Source: Streptomyces aureoverticillatus (GTDB taxonomy: Bacteria > Actinomycetota > Actinomycetes > Streptomycetales > Streptomycetaceae). Taken from it: a stretch of DNA of 64,000 bases. Positions 42,612 through 53,359 of this stretch are shown piece after piece; positions within the stretch are counted from its first letter, which is position 1, and each line of letters starts with the position of its first letter. The stretch is from contig NZ_BMSY01000001.1 of the NCBI RefSeq assembly GCF_014649395.1, forward strand, positions 682,001-746,000. Direction: 5' to 3'. The notes beneath the pieces were generated by a model that searched no databases, was not told where the DNA came from, and worked only from the letters and a program-made list of their open reading frames with translations. A program made the translations under genes and the position numbers.

Positions 42612-43193
42612 TCAGCGGGCGGGCAGCGTACCCCGTGCGGCCGGGGCGGACGCCTGCGGGGGCACCGTGGAACCGCCGAAGACGAATTCGCGCAGTTTGC
42701 GCCAGACGCTGTCGGCCCCCTGCTCGTACAGCGCGAAGCCGGTGCAGGGCCACTCGGCCTCGTACTCCGAAAGCTCCTCGTACGCGCGGTCCATGGCGTC
42801 TTCCGCGATGCCGTGCGCGACGGTGACGTGCGGGTGGTACGGGAACTGCAGTTCGCGTACGAGGGGTCCCGAGGTGTCGCGGATCCGCTCCTGGAGCCAG
42901 GAGCAGGCCGAGCCGCCCTCGACGACCTGGACGAAGACGACGGGCGACAGCGGCCGGAACGTACCGGTCCCGGAGAGCCGCATGGGGAACGGGCGCCCGG
43001 CGGCGGCGACGGCGGACAGGTGCTGCTCGATCGCGGGGAGCGCCCCCGACTCCACCTCGGTCGGCGGCAGCAGCGTGACGTGCGTGGGGATGCCGTGTGC
43101 GGCGGGGTCCCCGAAGCCGGCGCGCAGCTCCTGGAGCAGGCTGCCGTGTGGCTCCGGGACCGCGATCGACACACCGATCGTTACGGTCCCCAC
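42612..43193 (-). CDS. 2'-5' RNA ligase-like 2H phosphoesterase
   Basis: A 193-aa 2H-superfamily protein with both HxT motifs: THVTLLPP and HPHVTVAHG. The fold comprises two related halves, and length is typical for LigT/2H proteins. Likely reactions are RNA 2',3'-cyclic phosphodiester hydrolysis or ligation. Starts at ATG 43193; 115 bp separate it from trpS, upstream on the same strand. Confidence 0.88.
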   Translation of the reverse strand: MGTVTIGVSIAVPEPHGSLLQELRAGFGDPAAHGIPTHVTLLPPTEVESGALPAIEQHLSAVAAAGRPFPMRLSGTGTFRPLSPVVFVQVVEGGSACSWLQERIRDTSGPLVRELQFPYHPHVTVAHGIAEDAMDRAYEELSEYEAEWPCTGFALYEQGADSVWRKLREFVFGGSTVPPQASAPAARGTLPAR

Positions 43194-43308
43194 GTCGTAC
43201 TCCTGTCGTCGTGTTGGTGGGCAGGGGGCTCCGCCGGGGCGCCCGGCGGGGTGGTGCTCGGTCGGGCGGGCCCGGGGTCGGACTCGGCCGGGCGGCCCGG
43301 GGTGCGGC

Positions 43309-45097
<1,789 letters not shown>

Positions 45098-45101
<4 letters not shown>

Positions 45102-46282
45102 GCGGGATCGGGGACGAGGATGAGCGGGGCGAGGTGGGGCGCGCGGGGCGCGCGGGGCGCGCGGGGCGCGCGGAGGACTCGGGGCACGCGGAAGGCGCGT
45201 TGGGCGCGGAGGACTCGGGGCAGCCGGCGAGGGCCGGTCGGCCTGGCGACGACGGTCGCGCGGAGGACGCGGGGCACGCGGAAGGGGCGTTGGGCGCGAA
45301 GGACTCGGGGCAGCCGACGGGGGCCGGTCAGCCTGGCGACGACGGTCGCGCGGGCGACATGGGCGACACGGGTGATCGGGGCGGCCCGGCGGGTGGTGTG
45401 GGGAACCCGGGCGGCCGGGGCGGCGGAGCCGGACGGGACGAACGGCTGGCTGAGGAGTTGCGGGCGTTGGGGCGGGCCCTGGATCGGCCCGGGCGCGGCG
45501 AGACGATGGTGGAGCGGGTGCTCGCGCAGATAGTGGCCGAGGGGGGCGCGGCCCCGGTGGCGGAGCCCGCCGGTCCGGGCGAGCGGACGCGGCGGGCGCT
45601 GCGGCGCGTGCGGCATGGCCTGCGGGCCCGGTGGCGTGCCCTCGTCGCGTCCCTGTGCGGCCTGCTGACCGTCCTCGCGCTGACACCTCCCGTGCGGGCC
45701 GCGGTCTTCGAGTGGTTCGACTTCGGCGGGGTCGAGGTGCGGTACGACCCGTCGCCGGCCCCGTCCGGTGCGCGCACGCCCGGGTGCGGCGAGCACCAGG
45801 TGTCGCTCGCGCGGGCCGCGCGGGAGGCCGGGTTCCGGCCCGTCGTGCCGACGGCGCTCGGCGAGCCGGACGCGGTGGCCGTGACCCGTGAGCCGTCCGG
45901 GCGCTTCCTGGTCACGCTGTGCTGGCGCGAGGGCGGCCGGACGGTGCGGCTCGACGAGTTCCCGGCCCCGCTCGACCCGGGCTACACCAAGCTGGTGCCG
46001 GGCATGCCCGAGCGGCTCGACCTCGGCGGGGGCACGGCCCTGTGGTTCGCCCGCCCCCACCGCCTCGAACTGTGGATGCGGGACGCCTCCGGCGGCGACA
46101 GCTGGAAGCGCACGGTGCGCCCCGCGGGCCCGACGCTGCTGTGGACGGACGAACAGGAGCTGACGCTGCGGCTGGAGGGCGTGGGGTCGAAGGCACGCGC
46201 GACGACCATCGCGAAGTCGGTGCCCGCGCCGACGCCGGTGCCGGGCTCGTCGGCCGGAGTGGAGCGGCCGTCCGCGGATTAG
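45098..46282 (+). CDS. Membrane anti-sigma-like protein with long repeated N-terminus
   Basis: A 394-aa partner of the preceding sigma factor, translationally coupled. Its first 120 residues are low complexity: GRAGRAGRA repeats and two copies of a 30-residue unit (AEDSGHAEGALGA...). A helical segment (DERLAEELRALGRALDRPGRGE), a basic stretch and one transmembrane helix (LVASLCGLLTVLALTPPVRAAVF) follow. A beta-rich outer domain of about 190 residues comes last (SFRPVV-type, RFLVTLCWREGG). No HXXXCXXC motif is seen. The inner helix is where sigma binding would be expected; the role is inferred. Confidence 0.82.
45171..45350. repeat. 90-bp in-frame tandem duplication
   Basis: Two 90-bp units (45171-45260 and 45261-45350) are nearly identical and encode 30-residue repeats in the N-terminus of the anti-sigma-like protein. 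A run of GCGCGGGG units just before them encodes GRAGRAGRA. Confidence 0.92.
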
Positions 46283-46305
46283 CCCGGATCGGGCGGCCAC
46301 GGAGT

Positions 46306-46338
46306 GGAACCTGCGGGGCTCGACCGGTGTACCAGAAG
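46306..46338 (+). promoter_or_regulatory. Second ECF-type promoter downstream of the anti-sigma gene
   Basis: GGAAC at 46306-46310 and GTGTACCA at 46327-46334 repeat the sigma-gene promoter with the same 21-bp pitch. It points into the gene-poor 46283-46836 stretch. Candidates for what it drives are a GTG-start frame at 46338, a 32-aa frame at 46547-46645 with a hydrophobic start and tail HWFRRRPQDEP, or a non-coding RNA. None is convincing. Confidence 0.45.
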
Positions 46339-46636
46339 TGAACCGGCACGGAGGGGCCGTGCCGGCGGCAGCGGCAGGGGGCCGATGTGCGAGGGACCAG
46401 GCGAAGGGCAAGGCACAGGCCAGGGCACGGGATCGGGCGAGGGGCAGGACGGGCGGCGGTGGGCACGCCGGGGCGGGCGGCGGGGCGCACGGCGGAGGGG
46501 GTGACGCGGGGACTCCGGCTGAGGGCGGGCGATATCCGGCGCGGCCGTGGGTGCGGCGGCAGGAGCGGGTGCCCTGCACTGGTTCCGCCGCCGCCCCCAG
46601 GACGAGCCACCCGGCCAGGAGCTGGTCGACGCCCTG

Positions 46637-46836
46637 CCGAGGTGACCGTCGGCCTGCGGAGGTGGTTGCCCGGCCCACGTGACCGTCGCCCTGCCCCGGT
46701 GACCGTCGCCCGGCCGAGGTGACCGTCGCCCCGCGGAGGTGACCATCGCCCTGCCCCGGTGACCGTCGCCCCGGGGAGGTGACCGTCGTCCGGCCGAGGG
46801 TGGCCGTCGCCCGGCCGAGGGTGGCCGCCCCGCCGG
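46637..46836. repeat. Minisatellite of about ten 19-21-bp units
   Basis: Degenerate units of type GAGGTGACCGTCGCCCTGCC are repeated about ten times without unique spacers, running up to the end of glyA. With 46283-46636 it makes a 550-bp stretch lacking a clear gene. Confidence 0.88.
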
Positions 46837-48114
46837 TCAAACCGTGGGCAGCCCCGGTGCCGGGAACGCGGCCATCAGTTCGGCCACCTCGCCGCGGATC
46901 TTCAGGAGCGCGTCCTCGTCGCCGGCCCCGGCGGCGCGGACGCCGCGGTCGATCCAGTCGGCGACGGTTTCCATGTGCGCGGTGCCGAGGCCGCGGGAGG
47001 TGAGGGAGGGGGTGCCGATGCGGACGCCGGAGGGGTCGAACGGCTTCCTGGGGTCGTAGGGGACGGTGTTGTAGTTGACGACGATCCCGGCCCGGTCGAG
47101 GGCCTTCGCGGCGACCTTGCCGGGGACGTCCTTGGGGGTGAGGTCCATCAGGATCAGGTGGTTGTCGGTGCCGCCGGAGACGAGGTCGAAGCCGCGGGCG
47201 AGCAGGGCGTCGGCAAGGGCCTTGGCGTTGGCGACGACGGCGTGGGCGTAGTCACGGAAGGAGGGCTGGGCGGCCTCGTGGAGGGCGACGGCGATGGCGG
47301 CGGTGGTCTGGTTGTGGGGCCCGCCCTGGAGGCCGGGGAAGACGGCCTTGTCGATGGCCTTGGCGTGCTCCTCGCGGGCGAGCAGCATCGCGCCGCGCGG
47401 GCCGCGCAGGGTCTTGTGGGTGGTCGTGGAGATCACGTCGGCATGCGGCACGGGCGAGGGATGGGCGCCGCCGGCGACGAGCCCCGCGATGTGGGCGATG
47501 TCGGCGACGAGCACGGCCCCTGCCTCGCGGGCGATCTCGGCGAAGGAGGCGAAGTCGATGGTGCGGGGCAGCGCGGTGCCCCCGCAGAAGATCAGCTTCG
47601 GCCGTTCCTTCAGGGCGAGTTCGCGTACGGCGTCGAAGTCGACGAGGCCGGTGTCCTCACGTACGCCGTACTGCACGCCGCGGAACCACTTGCCGGTGGC
47701 CGAGACGCCCCAGCCGTGGGTGAGGTGGCCGCCCATCGGCAGGGCCATGCCCATGACGGTGTCGCCGGGCTCGGCGAAGGCGAGGTAGACGGCGAGGTTG
47801 GCCGGGGAGCCGGAGTAGGGCTGGACGTTGGCGTGGTCGGTGCCGAAGAGGGCCTTGGCGCGGGCGGCGGCGAGCCGCTCGACCTGGTCGATGTTCTGCT
47901 GGCCCTCGTAGTAGCGGCGGCCGGGATAGCCCTCGCTGTACTTGTTCTGCAGGACCGTGCCGGAGGCCTCGAGGACGGCGGCGGAGACGTAGTTCTCGCT
48001 GGGGATCAGGCGGAGCGTGTCGGCCTGGAGACGTTCCTCGGCGCCGACGAGGGCGGCGAGTTCGGGGTCGGCGGCGGCGAGAGCCGGGTGCTGAGGGGCA
48101 GGGGGCTGCGTCAT
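46837..48114 (-). CDS. glyA: Serine hydroxymethyltransferase
   Basis: A 425-aa PLP enzyme. Landmarks are RLIPSENYVS, NKYSEGYPGRRYYEGQ, VQPYSGSPANLAVY, and the PLP-lysine motif VISTTTHKTLRGPRGAML. C-terminal DNHLILMDLTPKDVPGK and IGTPSLTSRGL are also present. It interconverts serine and glycine while charging tetrahydrofolate with a one-carbon unit. GGAGGA precedes ATG 48114. A ZTP riboswitch lies in its leader, linking expression to folate/purine status. Divergent from rocD. Confidence 0.97.
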   Translation of the reverse strand: MTQPPAPQHPALAAADPELAALVGAEERLQADTLRLIPSENYVSAAVLEASGTVLQNKYSEGYPGRRYYEGQQNIDQVERLAAARAKALFGTDHANVQPYSGSPANLAVYLAFAEPGDTVMGMALPMGGHLTHGWGVSATGKWFRGVQYGVREDTGLVDFDAVRELALKERPKLIFCGGTALPRTIDFASFAEIAREAGAVLVADIAHIAGLVAGGAHPSPVPHADVISTTTHKTLRGPRGAMLLAREEHAKAIDKAVFPGLQGGPHNQTTAAIAVALHEAAQPSFRDYAHAVVANAKALADALLARGFDLVSGGTDNHLILMDLTPKDVPGKVAAKALDRAGIVVNYNTVPYDPRKPFDPSGVRIGTPSLTSRGLGTAHMETVADWIDRGVRAAGAGDEDALLKIRGEVAELMAAFPAPGLPTV

Positions 48115-48160
48115 GGCGTCCTCCGGGGCGAGCGGTGAGTGTGTCCGGTCGTGGTCCCGG

Positions 48161-48243
48161 GGTGCCCAGGCGGGCGGCACCTCGAAGGCATTGCCTCGCA
48201 CGGCTTCCTCAGGGTCGATTCCCTGTGCGCCAGTCGCCGTGCT
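48161..48243 (-). ncRNA. ZTP (pfl) riboswitch controlling glyA
   Basis: Read on the minus strand, the leader carries the two hallmark blocks of the pfl/ZTP aptamer: GGCGACTGGCGCACAGGG near the 5' side and GCCCGCCTGGGCACC near the 3' side. A P1 stem GCACGGC/GCCGTGC encloses a CAGGG-AATCGA-CCCTG hairpin, and the GAGGAAGCC segment follows as expected. ACTGGCG and CGCCTGGG would form the pseudoknot. ZTP/ZMP accumulates when 10-formyl-THF is short, and ZTP riboswitches typically turn on one-carbon genes such as glyA. It ends about 46 nt before ATG 48114. Confidence 0.93.
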
Positions 48244-48464
48244 GTGAAAAACCAGCCTATCGGGCGCTCCACCGTGTCGTGGTCCTTCGCCCACGCCCTT
48301 CGCCCAGGATGCGAGCGACGATAGAAAGCAACGACAGAAAGCGACGACAGGAACGGGCCATGTGCCCGTCCCGACCCGCCCTGTCCCGGAAGAACGCGCA
48401 TCGCGCCGTGAACAGCCGGAAAAAGTGCGCACAACGACGTGCGCCCGCGAGAAACGGAGCCCCC

Positions 48465-49667
48465 GTGACTGCTACGGAAGACCTCATCGCCTCGGCCGAA
48501 GCGCACAGCGCGCACAACTACCACCCGCTCCCCCTCGTCGTCGCCTCGGCGGAGGGCGCCTGGATGACGGACGTGGAGGGCCGCCGCTACCTCGACATGC
48601 TCGCCGGGTACTCGGCGCTGAACTTCGGCCACGGCAACCGCCGCCTGATCGAGGCGGCCAAGCAGCAGCTGGAGCGCGTGACGCTGACGTCGCGCGCCTT
48701 CCACCACGACCGGTTCGCGGAGTTCTGTACGCGCCTCGCCGAGCTGTGCGGCAAGGACATGGTGCTGCCGATGAACACCGGCGCGGAGGCCGTGGAGACG
48801 GCCGTGAAGACGGCGCGGAAGTGGGGGTACCGCGTCAAGGGCGTGCCGGACGGCAAGGCGCGGATCGTGGTGGCGCGGGACAACTTCCACGGCCGTACGA
48901 CGACGATCGTCAGCTTCTCCACGGATCCCGAGGCGCGGGCGGACTACGGCCCGTACACGCCGGGCTTCGACATCGTGCCGTTCGGCGATCTGGACGCGCT
49001 GCGCGAGGCGGTCACGGACGACACGGTGGCGGTGCTGATCGAGCCGATCCAGGGCGAGGCGGGCGTCCTGGTCCCGCCGCCCGGCTACCTCCCCGGCGTC
49101 CGGGAGCTGACCAGCGACTACAACATGCTGTTCATCGCGGACGAGATCCAGTCGGGGCTCGGCCGCACGGGCCGGACGTTCGCGTGCGAGCACGAGGGCG
49201 TGGTGCCGGACGTGTATCTGCTGGGCAAGGCGCTCGGCGGGGGTGTGGTGCCGGTGTCGGCGGTGGTGGCGGACGCGGACGTGCTCGGGGTGTTCCGGCC
49301 GGGCGAGCACGGATCGACGTTCGGCGGCAATCCGCTGGCGTGCGCGGTGGCCCTGGAGGTCGTCGCCATGCTGAACACCGGGGAGTTCCAGCAGCGGGCC
49401 ACGGAGCTCGGCGAGCACCTGCACGCGGAGCTGGGCCTGCTTGTGGGCTCCGGCAAGGTCACCGAGGTGCGCGGGCGGGGCCTGTGGGCGGGCGTCGACA
49501 TCGACCCGGCGCACGGCACGGGCCGCGAGATCTCCGAGAAGCTGATGGACCGCGGGGTCCTGGTGAAGGACACCCACGGCTCGACGATCCGGATCGCGCC
49601 GCCGCTGGTGATCAGCAAGGAGGACTTGGACTGGGGTCTCGACCAGCTGCGATCGGTTCTGGGCTAG
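48465..49667 (+). CDS. rocD: Ornithine aminotransferase
   Basis: A 400-aa class III aminotransferase. Landmarks are HNYHPLPLVVASAEGAWMTD, LNFGHGNRRLIEAA, the PLP region MNTGAEAVETAVKTARKW, FHGRTTTIVSFS and IADEIQSGLGRTG. The PLP lysine is in LLGKALGGGVVPVSAV. It converts ornithine and 2-oxoglutarate to glutamate semialdehyde and glutamate. The closest named match is RocD rather than ArgD because of the FNFGHGNxxI-type and EVVAMLNT segments. GTG 48465 follows GGAG. Its TAG shares a CTAG with the convergent SARP gene. Confidence 0.92.
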   Translation: MTATEDLIASAEAHSAHNYHPLPLVVASAEGAWMTDVEGRRYLDMLAGYSALNFGHGNRRLIEAAKQQLERVTLTSRAFHHDRFAEFCTRLAELCGKDMVLPMNTGAEAVETAVKTARKWGYRVKGVPDGKARIVVARDNFHGRTTTIVSFSTDPEARADYGPYTPGFDIVPFGDLDALREAVTDDTVAVLIEPIQGEAGVLVPPPGYLPGVRELTSDYNMLFIADEIQSGLGRTGRTFACEHEGVVPDVYLLGKALGGGVVPVSAVVADADVLGVFRPGEHGSTFGGNPLACAVALEVVAMLNTGEFQQRATELGEHLHAELGLLVGSGKVTEVRGRGLWAGVDIDPAHGTGREISEKLMDRGVLVKDTHGSTIRIAPPLVISKEDLDWGLDQLRSVLG

Positions 49668-52600
49668 CTCGCGGCCGCGTTCTCGTACGAGGCCTCGTAC
49701 GCCACTTTGTACGCGTCCTCGAACGCGTCCTCGAACGCGTCCTCGAACGCGGCGGCGCCGAGGGCCGCCCGGGAGCGGGTGGTGGCGCGGTCGACGTCGG
49801 CGCGTTCCGCCGGGGGCAGCGGGGCGCCCTCGGCCGCGCGCAGGGCGGCGGCCTCGCCGAGGAGGGCGGCGGCGCCCGGGTGGTCGCCGGCCAGGGAGCG
49901 GGCGCCCGCCAGGCCTTCGAGGGCCAGGGCCACGGCCCGGTTGTCGCCGGTGCCGCGGGCCACGGCCAGGCCCTCGCGGTGCAGGGCCTCGGCACGCGGG
50001 GCGTCGCCGCGCTGCTCGGCGACGTACCCGAGCTGGGCGAGGAGCAGCGCGGTGCCCGAGTCGACGCCGAAGCGGCGGTTGAAGTCGAGCCAGGGCAGCA
50101 GGTGCCGCTCGGCGGTGTCGAGGTCGCCGCGGCGGCGGGCGCCGAGGGCCAGGCCGGTCTCGGCGAACTGCTGCGCGGGCCGGTGGGACTGCTGGGCGGC
50201 GAGCCGCGCGGCGCGTTCGTGGTACTCGTCGGCGCGGGCGTCGTCGCCGGTGAGGAGGGCGAGGCGGCCGAGCCGGGAGAGGCGGAAGGAGACGTCGGTC
50301 CACAGTTCCAGTTCCTCGGCGCCTGCCATGCCCTCGCGTTGCAGCCGCGCCGCCTCGTCGTAGTCGGCGGCGATCTCGGCGAGGATGCCGAGCTGTTCGG
50401 AGGACTGCAACTGCCCCCAGCGGTCGCCGAGTTCGGCGAACAGGGCGGCGCCGCGGGTGGCGTCGGCGCGCAGGGCGGACAGGTCGCCGCGGTAGAGGGC
50501 GCGGGTGGCGCGGACGCTGAGCGTGGCCGCCTCGCCCCAGCGGTCGCCCGCGGCGCGGAACTCGTGGAGAAGCGCGGCGACGCGGGCCGACTCGGCCTCG
50601 GTGCGATCGAAGCCGCAGCGCGCGAAGGCGAGCAGCCAGCGGGCGCGGCGGTCGGCGAGACGGTCGGCGCGACCGTCCTCGGTCACGCCGTCCGCGCCGT
50701 ACGCGCCGTACGCGCCGTACGCGTCGCCGCTCTCGCCGGTGAGGAGGCCGAGGGCGGCGAGGGAGGTGGCGGCGGTGGCGCGGGCGGAGTCGGGGTCGCC
50801 GTTCGGTCGCGAAGTCCCGCACGTCTTCAGTTCGAGGGCGAGCCGGAGCCAGCGCAGTGCCTCGCTGAGGCGGCCGCGCAGGAACCAGTACCAGGTGAGG
50901 GAGTTGACCAGGCGGAGGGTCAGGTCGGCGTCGGCCCGGCTGGTGGCCCAGTCCAGGGCGGCGCGCAGGTTGACCGTCTCGGCGTCGAGACACCGCAGCA
51001 GGCGGCGCTGGTCGGGGCCGTGCAGGGCCGGGGCGGCGCGTTCGGCGAGGTCCGCGTAGTGCAGGGCGTGGCGGTGGCGCAGGGCCTCCGCCTCGCCCGC
51101 CTCACCGAGGCGTTCGAGGCTGTAGGCGGCGACGGATTCCAGCATGCGGTGGCGGACGGCGCCGTCGGGGGTGGGGGGTGCGGGGGTGAGGAGGGAGCGG
51201 TCGGTCAGGCGGGTCACCAAGTCCAGGACGGACTCGGCGCTCTCCGGTACGGACTCCGCGCCCGCCAGCACGGACTCCACGCTCCCCGGTACGGCTTCCC
51301 CGCCCACCAGCACGGACTCGCCGCCCTCCAGCACGGAGTCCGCGCCCGTCAGCACGGCTTCCGTGCCCTCCAGCACGGCTTCCGCGCTCTCCAGCGTGAA
51401 TCCGCCCGCGAACACCGCGAGTCGGCGCAGGGCCTGTTGTTCCGGGGGCGTGAGGAGCTCCCAGCTCCAGTCGATCATCGCGCGCAGGGTGCGCTGGCGG
51501 GCCGGGGCGTCACGGCGCGCCTGGTTCAGGAGGCGGAAGCGGTCGTGCAGGCGGTCGGCGAGGGCGTGTACGCCGAGGGTGCGGACGCGGGTGGCGGCCA
51601 GTTCCACGGCGAGGGGGATGCCGTCCAGGCGGCGGCAGATCAGGGCCGCGGCCTCGCGATTGTCGTCGTTCAGGGTGAACCCGGGGGCCGTGGCCGTCGC
51701 GCGTTCCGTGAAGAGGCGCAGGGCCTCCGGCTCGGCCAAGGGAGCGACCGTTTCCAGGGTTTCGGCGGTCAGGGCGAGGGGTTCCTGGCTGGTGGCGAGG
51801 ATGTGGAGGTTCGGCGCGGTGCGGAGGAGGTGGGCGACCAGGTCGGCCACGGGGTCGAGGAGGTGTTCGCAGTTGTCCAGGACGAGGAGGGCGTGGCGTG
51901 GCGCCAGCGCTTGGGCCAGGGGTTCTTTCCCCAAACCCGCCCCTTCCCGAGACCGGGGGCGCTGCCCCCGCGCCCCCGGGTGGGTGTCCCCTTCGGGCGG
52001 GACAGCTTCCGTTGGTCGGCCTTCGGCCTCGTCCTCAACCTCCCCCGAGCTCTCAAGGAGCAGGGAGGGGCCCCCTCGACGGGCTGAAACGTCCTCCCGC
52101 ACGCCCAGGGCGGCGGCCACCACCTCCGCCACCCCGTCCCTCGTGCCCGCCAGCTCCACCAGCCAGGCGCCGTCCGGGAATTCATCCGCGTACTCGTCTA
52201 CGAGGCCCCGGGCCGCCTCCAGGGCGAGGCGGGTCTTGCCCACGCCGCCGGGGCCCGTCAGGGTCACCAGGCGGGTCGAGCGGACCAGGTCGCGTACGCG
52301 GGTGATCTCGGCGGTGCGGCCGATGAGGCCGGTGATGTGGGCGGGCAGGTTGGTGCGGGGTTCGGCCGGTGCGGGCACCGGGGACGGTGGCGGAGGCGTG
52401 AGGGACGGGTCCTGGCGCAGGATCGCCGTGTGCAGGGCGGTGACTTCGGGGCCCGGGTCGATACCCAGGTCGTCGGCGAGGCGGCGGCGCAGGTCCTGGT
52501 ACGCGTCCAGGGCATCGGACGAGCGTCCGGCCCGGTAGAGGGCGCGCATGTGGGCCGCGCGGAGGCGTTCGCGGAGCGGCTCGCGGGCGACGAGGCCGGC

Positions 52601-53149
52601 CAACTCGTCGGCGAGCAGGGCGTGTTCGCCGAGCTCCAGGCGCAGCTCGGCCAGCGTCTCCTCGGCGGTGAGCCGCTGTTCCTCCAGGCGTGCGGCGGCC
52701 GCCCGCGTGAACTCCGCGTCGCGGAAGTCGGCGTAGGCGGGTCCGCGCCACAGGGCGAGGGCGTCGGTCAGGAGGGCGGCTCGCGTACGGGGGTCGGCGG
52801 CGCCGTCGTACGCGGCCGCGCTCAGCGCGGTGAAGCGGCCCGCGTCGGTGGCGTCGTCGGCGATCCGCAGCGCGTAGCCCGCCGGGCCGTACGTCACCAG
52901 CTCCCGCCCGCCCGGCTCGGCGGCGAGGGCGCGGCGCAGCTGGGAGACCTTGGTCTGGAGGGAGTTGGCGGGGTTGGCGGGGATCCTGCCCTCGCCCCAG
53001 AGGTCCTCGACCAGGGCGTCCACCGGGGCGGGGGTGCCTGCTCGGACGAGCAGGGCCGTGAGCAGGGTGCGCACCTTTGCCTCCGGCACGGGGAGGGGGG
53101 TGCCGTCGTCCTTGCGTACCGTCAGGGGGCCCAGCACCTCGAATCGCAT
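49664..53149 (-). CDS. AfsR/SARP-family regulator with NB-ARC and TPR domains
   Basis: A 1161-aa regulator. An OmpR-type winged helix (MRFEVLGPLTVRKDDG ... LQTKVSQLRRAL) spans about 1-95 and the BTAD up to about 245. NB-ARC has a P-loop TGPGGVGKTRLAL near residue 300 and Walker B HALLVLDNCEHLLD. TPR-like helices fill the C-terminal half. Residues about 355-407 are read from an inserted dispersed repeat. Eight 7-residue repeats (such as GGESVLV) sit at about 587-642, and the end holds FEDA repeats. SARPs activate antibiotic clusters; targets are unknown. Confidence 0.92.
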   Translation of the reverse strand: MRFEVLGPLTVRKDDGTPLPVPEAKVRTLLTALLVRAGTPAPVDALVEDLWGEGRIPANPANSLQTKVSQLRRALAAEPGGRELVTYGPAGYALRIADDATDAGRFTALSAAAYDGAADPRTRAALLTDALALWRGPAYADFRDAEFTRAAAARLEEQRLTAEETLAELRLELGEHALLADELAGLVAREPLRERLRAAHMRALYRAGRSSDALDAYQDLRRRLADDLGIDPGPEVTALHTAILRQDPSLTPPPPSPVPAPAEPRTNLPAHITGLIGRTAEITRVRDLVRSTRLVTLTGPGGVGKTRLALEAARGLVDEYADEFPDGAWLVELAGTRDGVAEVVAAALGVREDVSARRGGPSLLLESSGEVEDEAEGRPTEAVPPEGDTHPGARGQRPRSREGAGLGKEPLAQALAPRHALLVLDNCEHLLDPVADLVAHLLRTAPNLHILATSQEPLALTAETLETVAPLAEPEALRLFTERATATAPGFTLNDDNREAAALICRRLDGIPLAVELAATRVRTLGVHALADRLHDRFRLLNQARRDAPARQRTLRAMIDWSWELLTPPEQQALRRLAVFAGGFTLESAEAVLEGTEAVLTGADSVLEGGESVLVGGEAVPGSVESVLAGAESVPESAESVLDLVTRLTDRSLLTPAPPTPDGAVRHRMLESVAAYSLERLGEAGEAEALRHRHALHYADLAERAAPALHGPDQRRLLRCLDAETVNLRAALDWATSRADADLTLRLVNSLTWYWFLRGRLSEALRWLRLALELKTCGTSRPNGDPDSARATAATSLAALGLLTGESGDAYGAYGAYGADGVTEDGRADRLADRRARWLLAFARCGFDRTEAESARVAALLHEFRAAGDRWGEAATLSVRATRALYRGDLSALRADATRGAALFAELGDRWGQLQSSEQLGILAEIAADYDEAARLQREGMAGAEELELWTDVSFRLSRLGRLALLTGDDARADEYHERAARLAAQQSHRPAQQFAETGLALGARRRGDLDTAERHLLPWLDFNRRFGVDSGTALLLAQLGYVAEQRGDAPRAEALHREGLAVARGTGDNRAVALALEGLAGARSLAGDHPGAAALLGEAAALRAAEGAPLPPAERADVDRATTRSRAALGAAAFEDAFEDAFEDAYKVAYEASYENAAAS
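49704..49752. repeat. 12-bp in-frame repeat (FEDA) near the SARP C-terminus
   Basis: CGTCCTCGAACG repeats three times and decays upstream, encoding FEDAFEDAFEDA then YKVAYEASYENA. A separate 9-bp repeat near 50694-50725 encodes YGAYGAYGA in the same gene. Confidence 0.85.
51224..51391. repeat. 21-bp tandem array, eight units, in frame
   Basis: Eight units of CAGCACGGACTCCGCGCCCT plus C (168 bp, exactly 8 x 21) encode AEAVLEG, TEAVLTG, ADSVLEG, GESVLVG, GEAVPGS, VESVLAG, AESVPES and AESVLDL in the SARP regulator. Confidence 0.95.
51929..52086. repeat. Dispersed palindromic element, copy B (inside a CDS)
   Basis: This full-length copy (CCCTTCCCGAGACCGGGGGC ... GGCCTTCGGCCTCGTCCTC ... GGAGCAGGGAGGGGCCCCC ... 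GACGGGCT) interrupts the NB-ARC part of the SARP gene. On the minus strand it is open and gives ARRGGPSLLLESSGEVEDEA plus some 30 more residues. Confidence 0.92.
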
Positions 53150-53177
53150 GCGGCCACCGTAGACGTGGGGGTCTCAT

Positions 53178-53241
53178 GGGGCTGCGCCCCTCTCCCCCCT
53201 TGTCGCGCTTCGCGCTCGTCCTCAAACGCCGGACAGGCTTC
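53178..53241. repeat. Dispersed palindromic element, copy E (intergenic)
   Basis: It contains GGGGCTGCGCCCC, CGCGCTTCGCGCTCGTCCTC and CGCCGGACAGGCTT, the short variant also seen in copy D. A second CGTGCCGGACAGGCT follows. It lies in the 210-bp gap between the SARP gene and the oxidoreductase; nothing else was seen there. Confidence 0.75.
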
Positions 53242-53359
53242 ATCGTGCCGGACAGGCTGGCTCGTCGTGCGTGGGCCGTCAGTGGTTCGTGCGCGGCCCC
53301 GGGCACCGTGTTCCTCGTCGCCGGAAACGGCTTCCGAACCACCACCCAAGGAGCCCGAC

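Noticed and set aside
46338..46682. 114-codon gene behind the second ECF-type promoter
   Set aside because: Composition is Arg/Gly/Ala-rich without any domain, and it runs into the minisatellite; kept only as a possibility in the promoter note.
46637..46836. Possible CRISPR array
   Set aside because: Units are contiguous and degenerate with no unique spacers, and no cas gene is nearby; it is a minisatellite.
48161..48243. Glycine, THF or SAM riboswitch upstream of glyA
   Set aside because: The GACTGGCG and CGCCTGGGC blocks fit the ZTP class; none of the other consensus cores is present.
53150..53359. Small gene between SARP and oxidoreductase
   Set aside because: Sequence is a dispersed repeat variant with no plausible start and ribosome-binding site.
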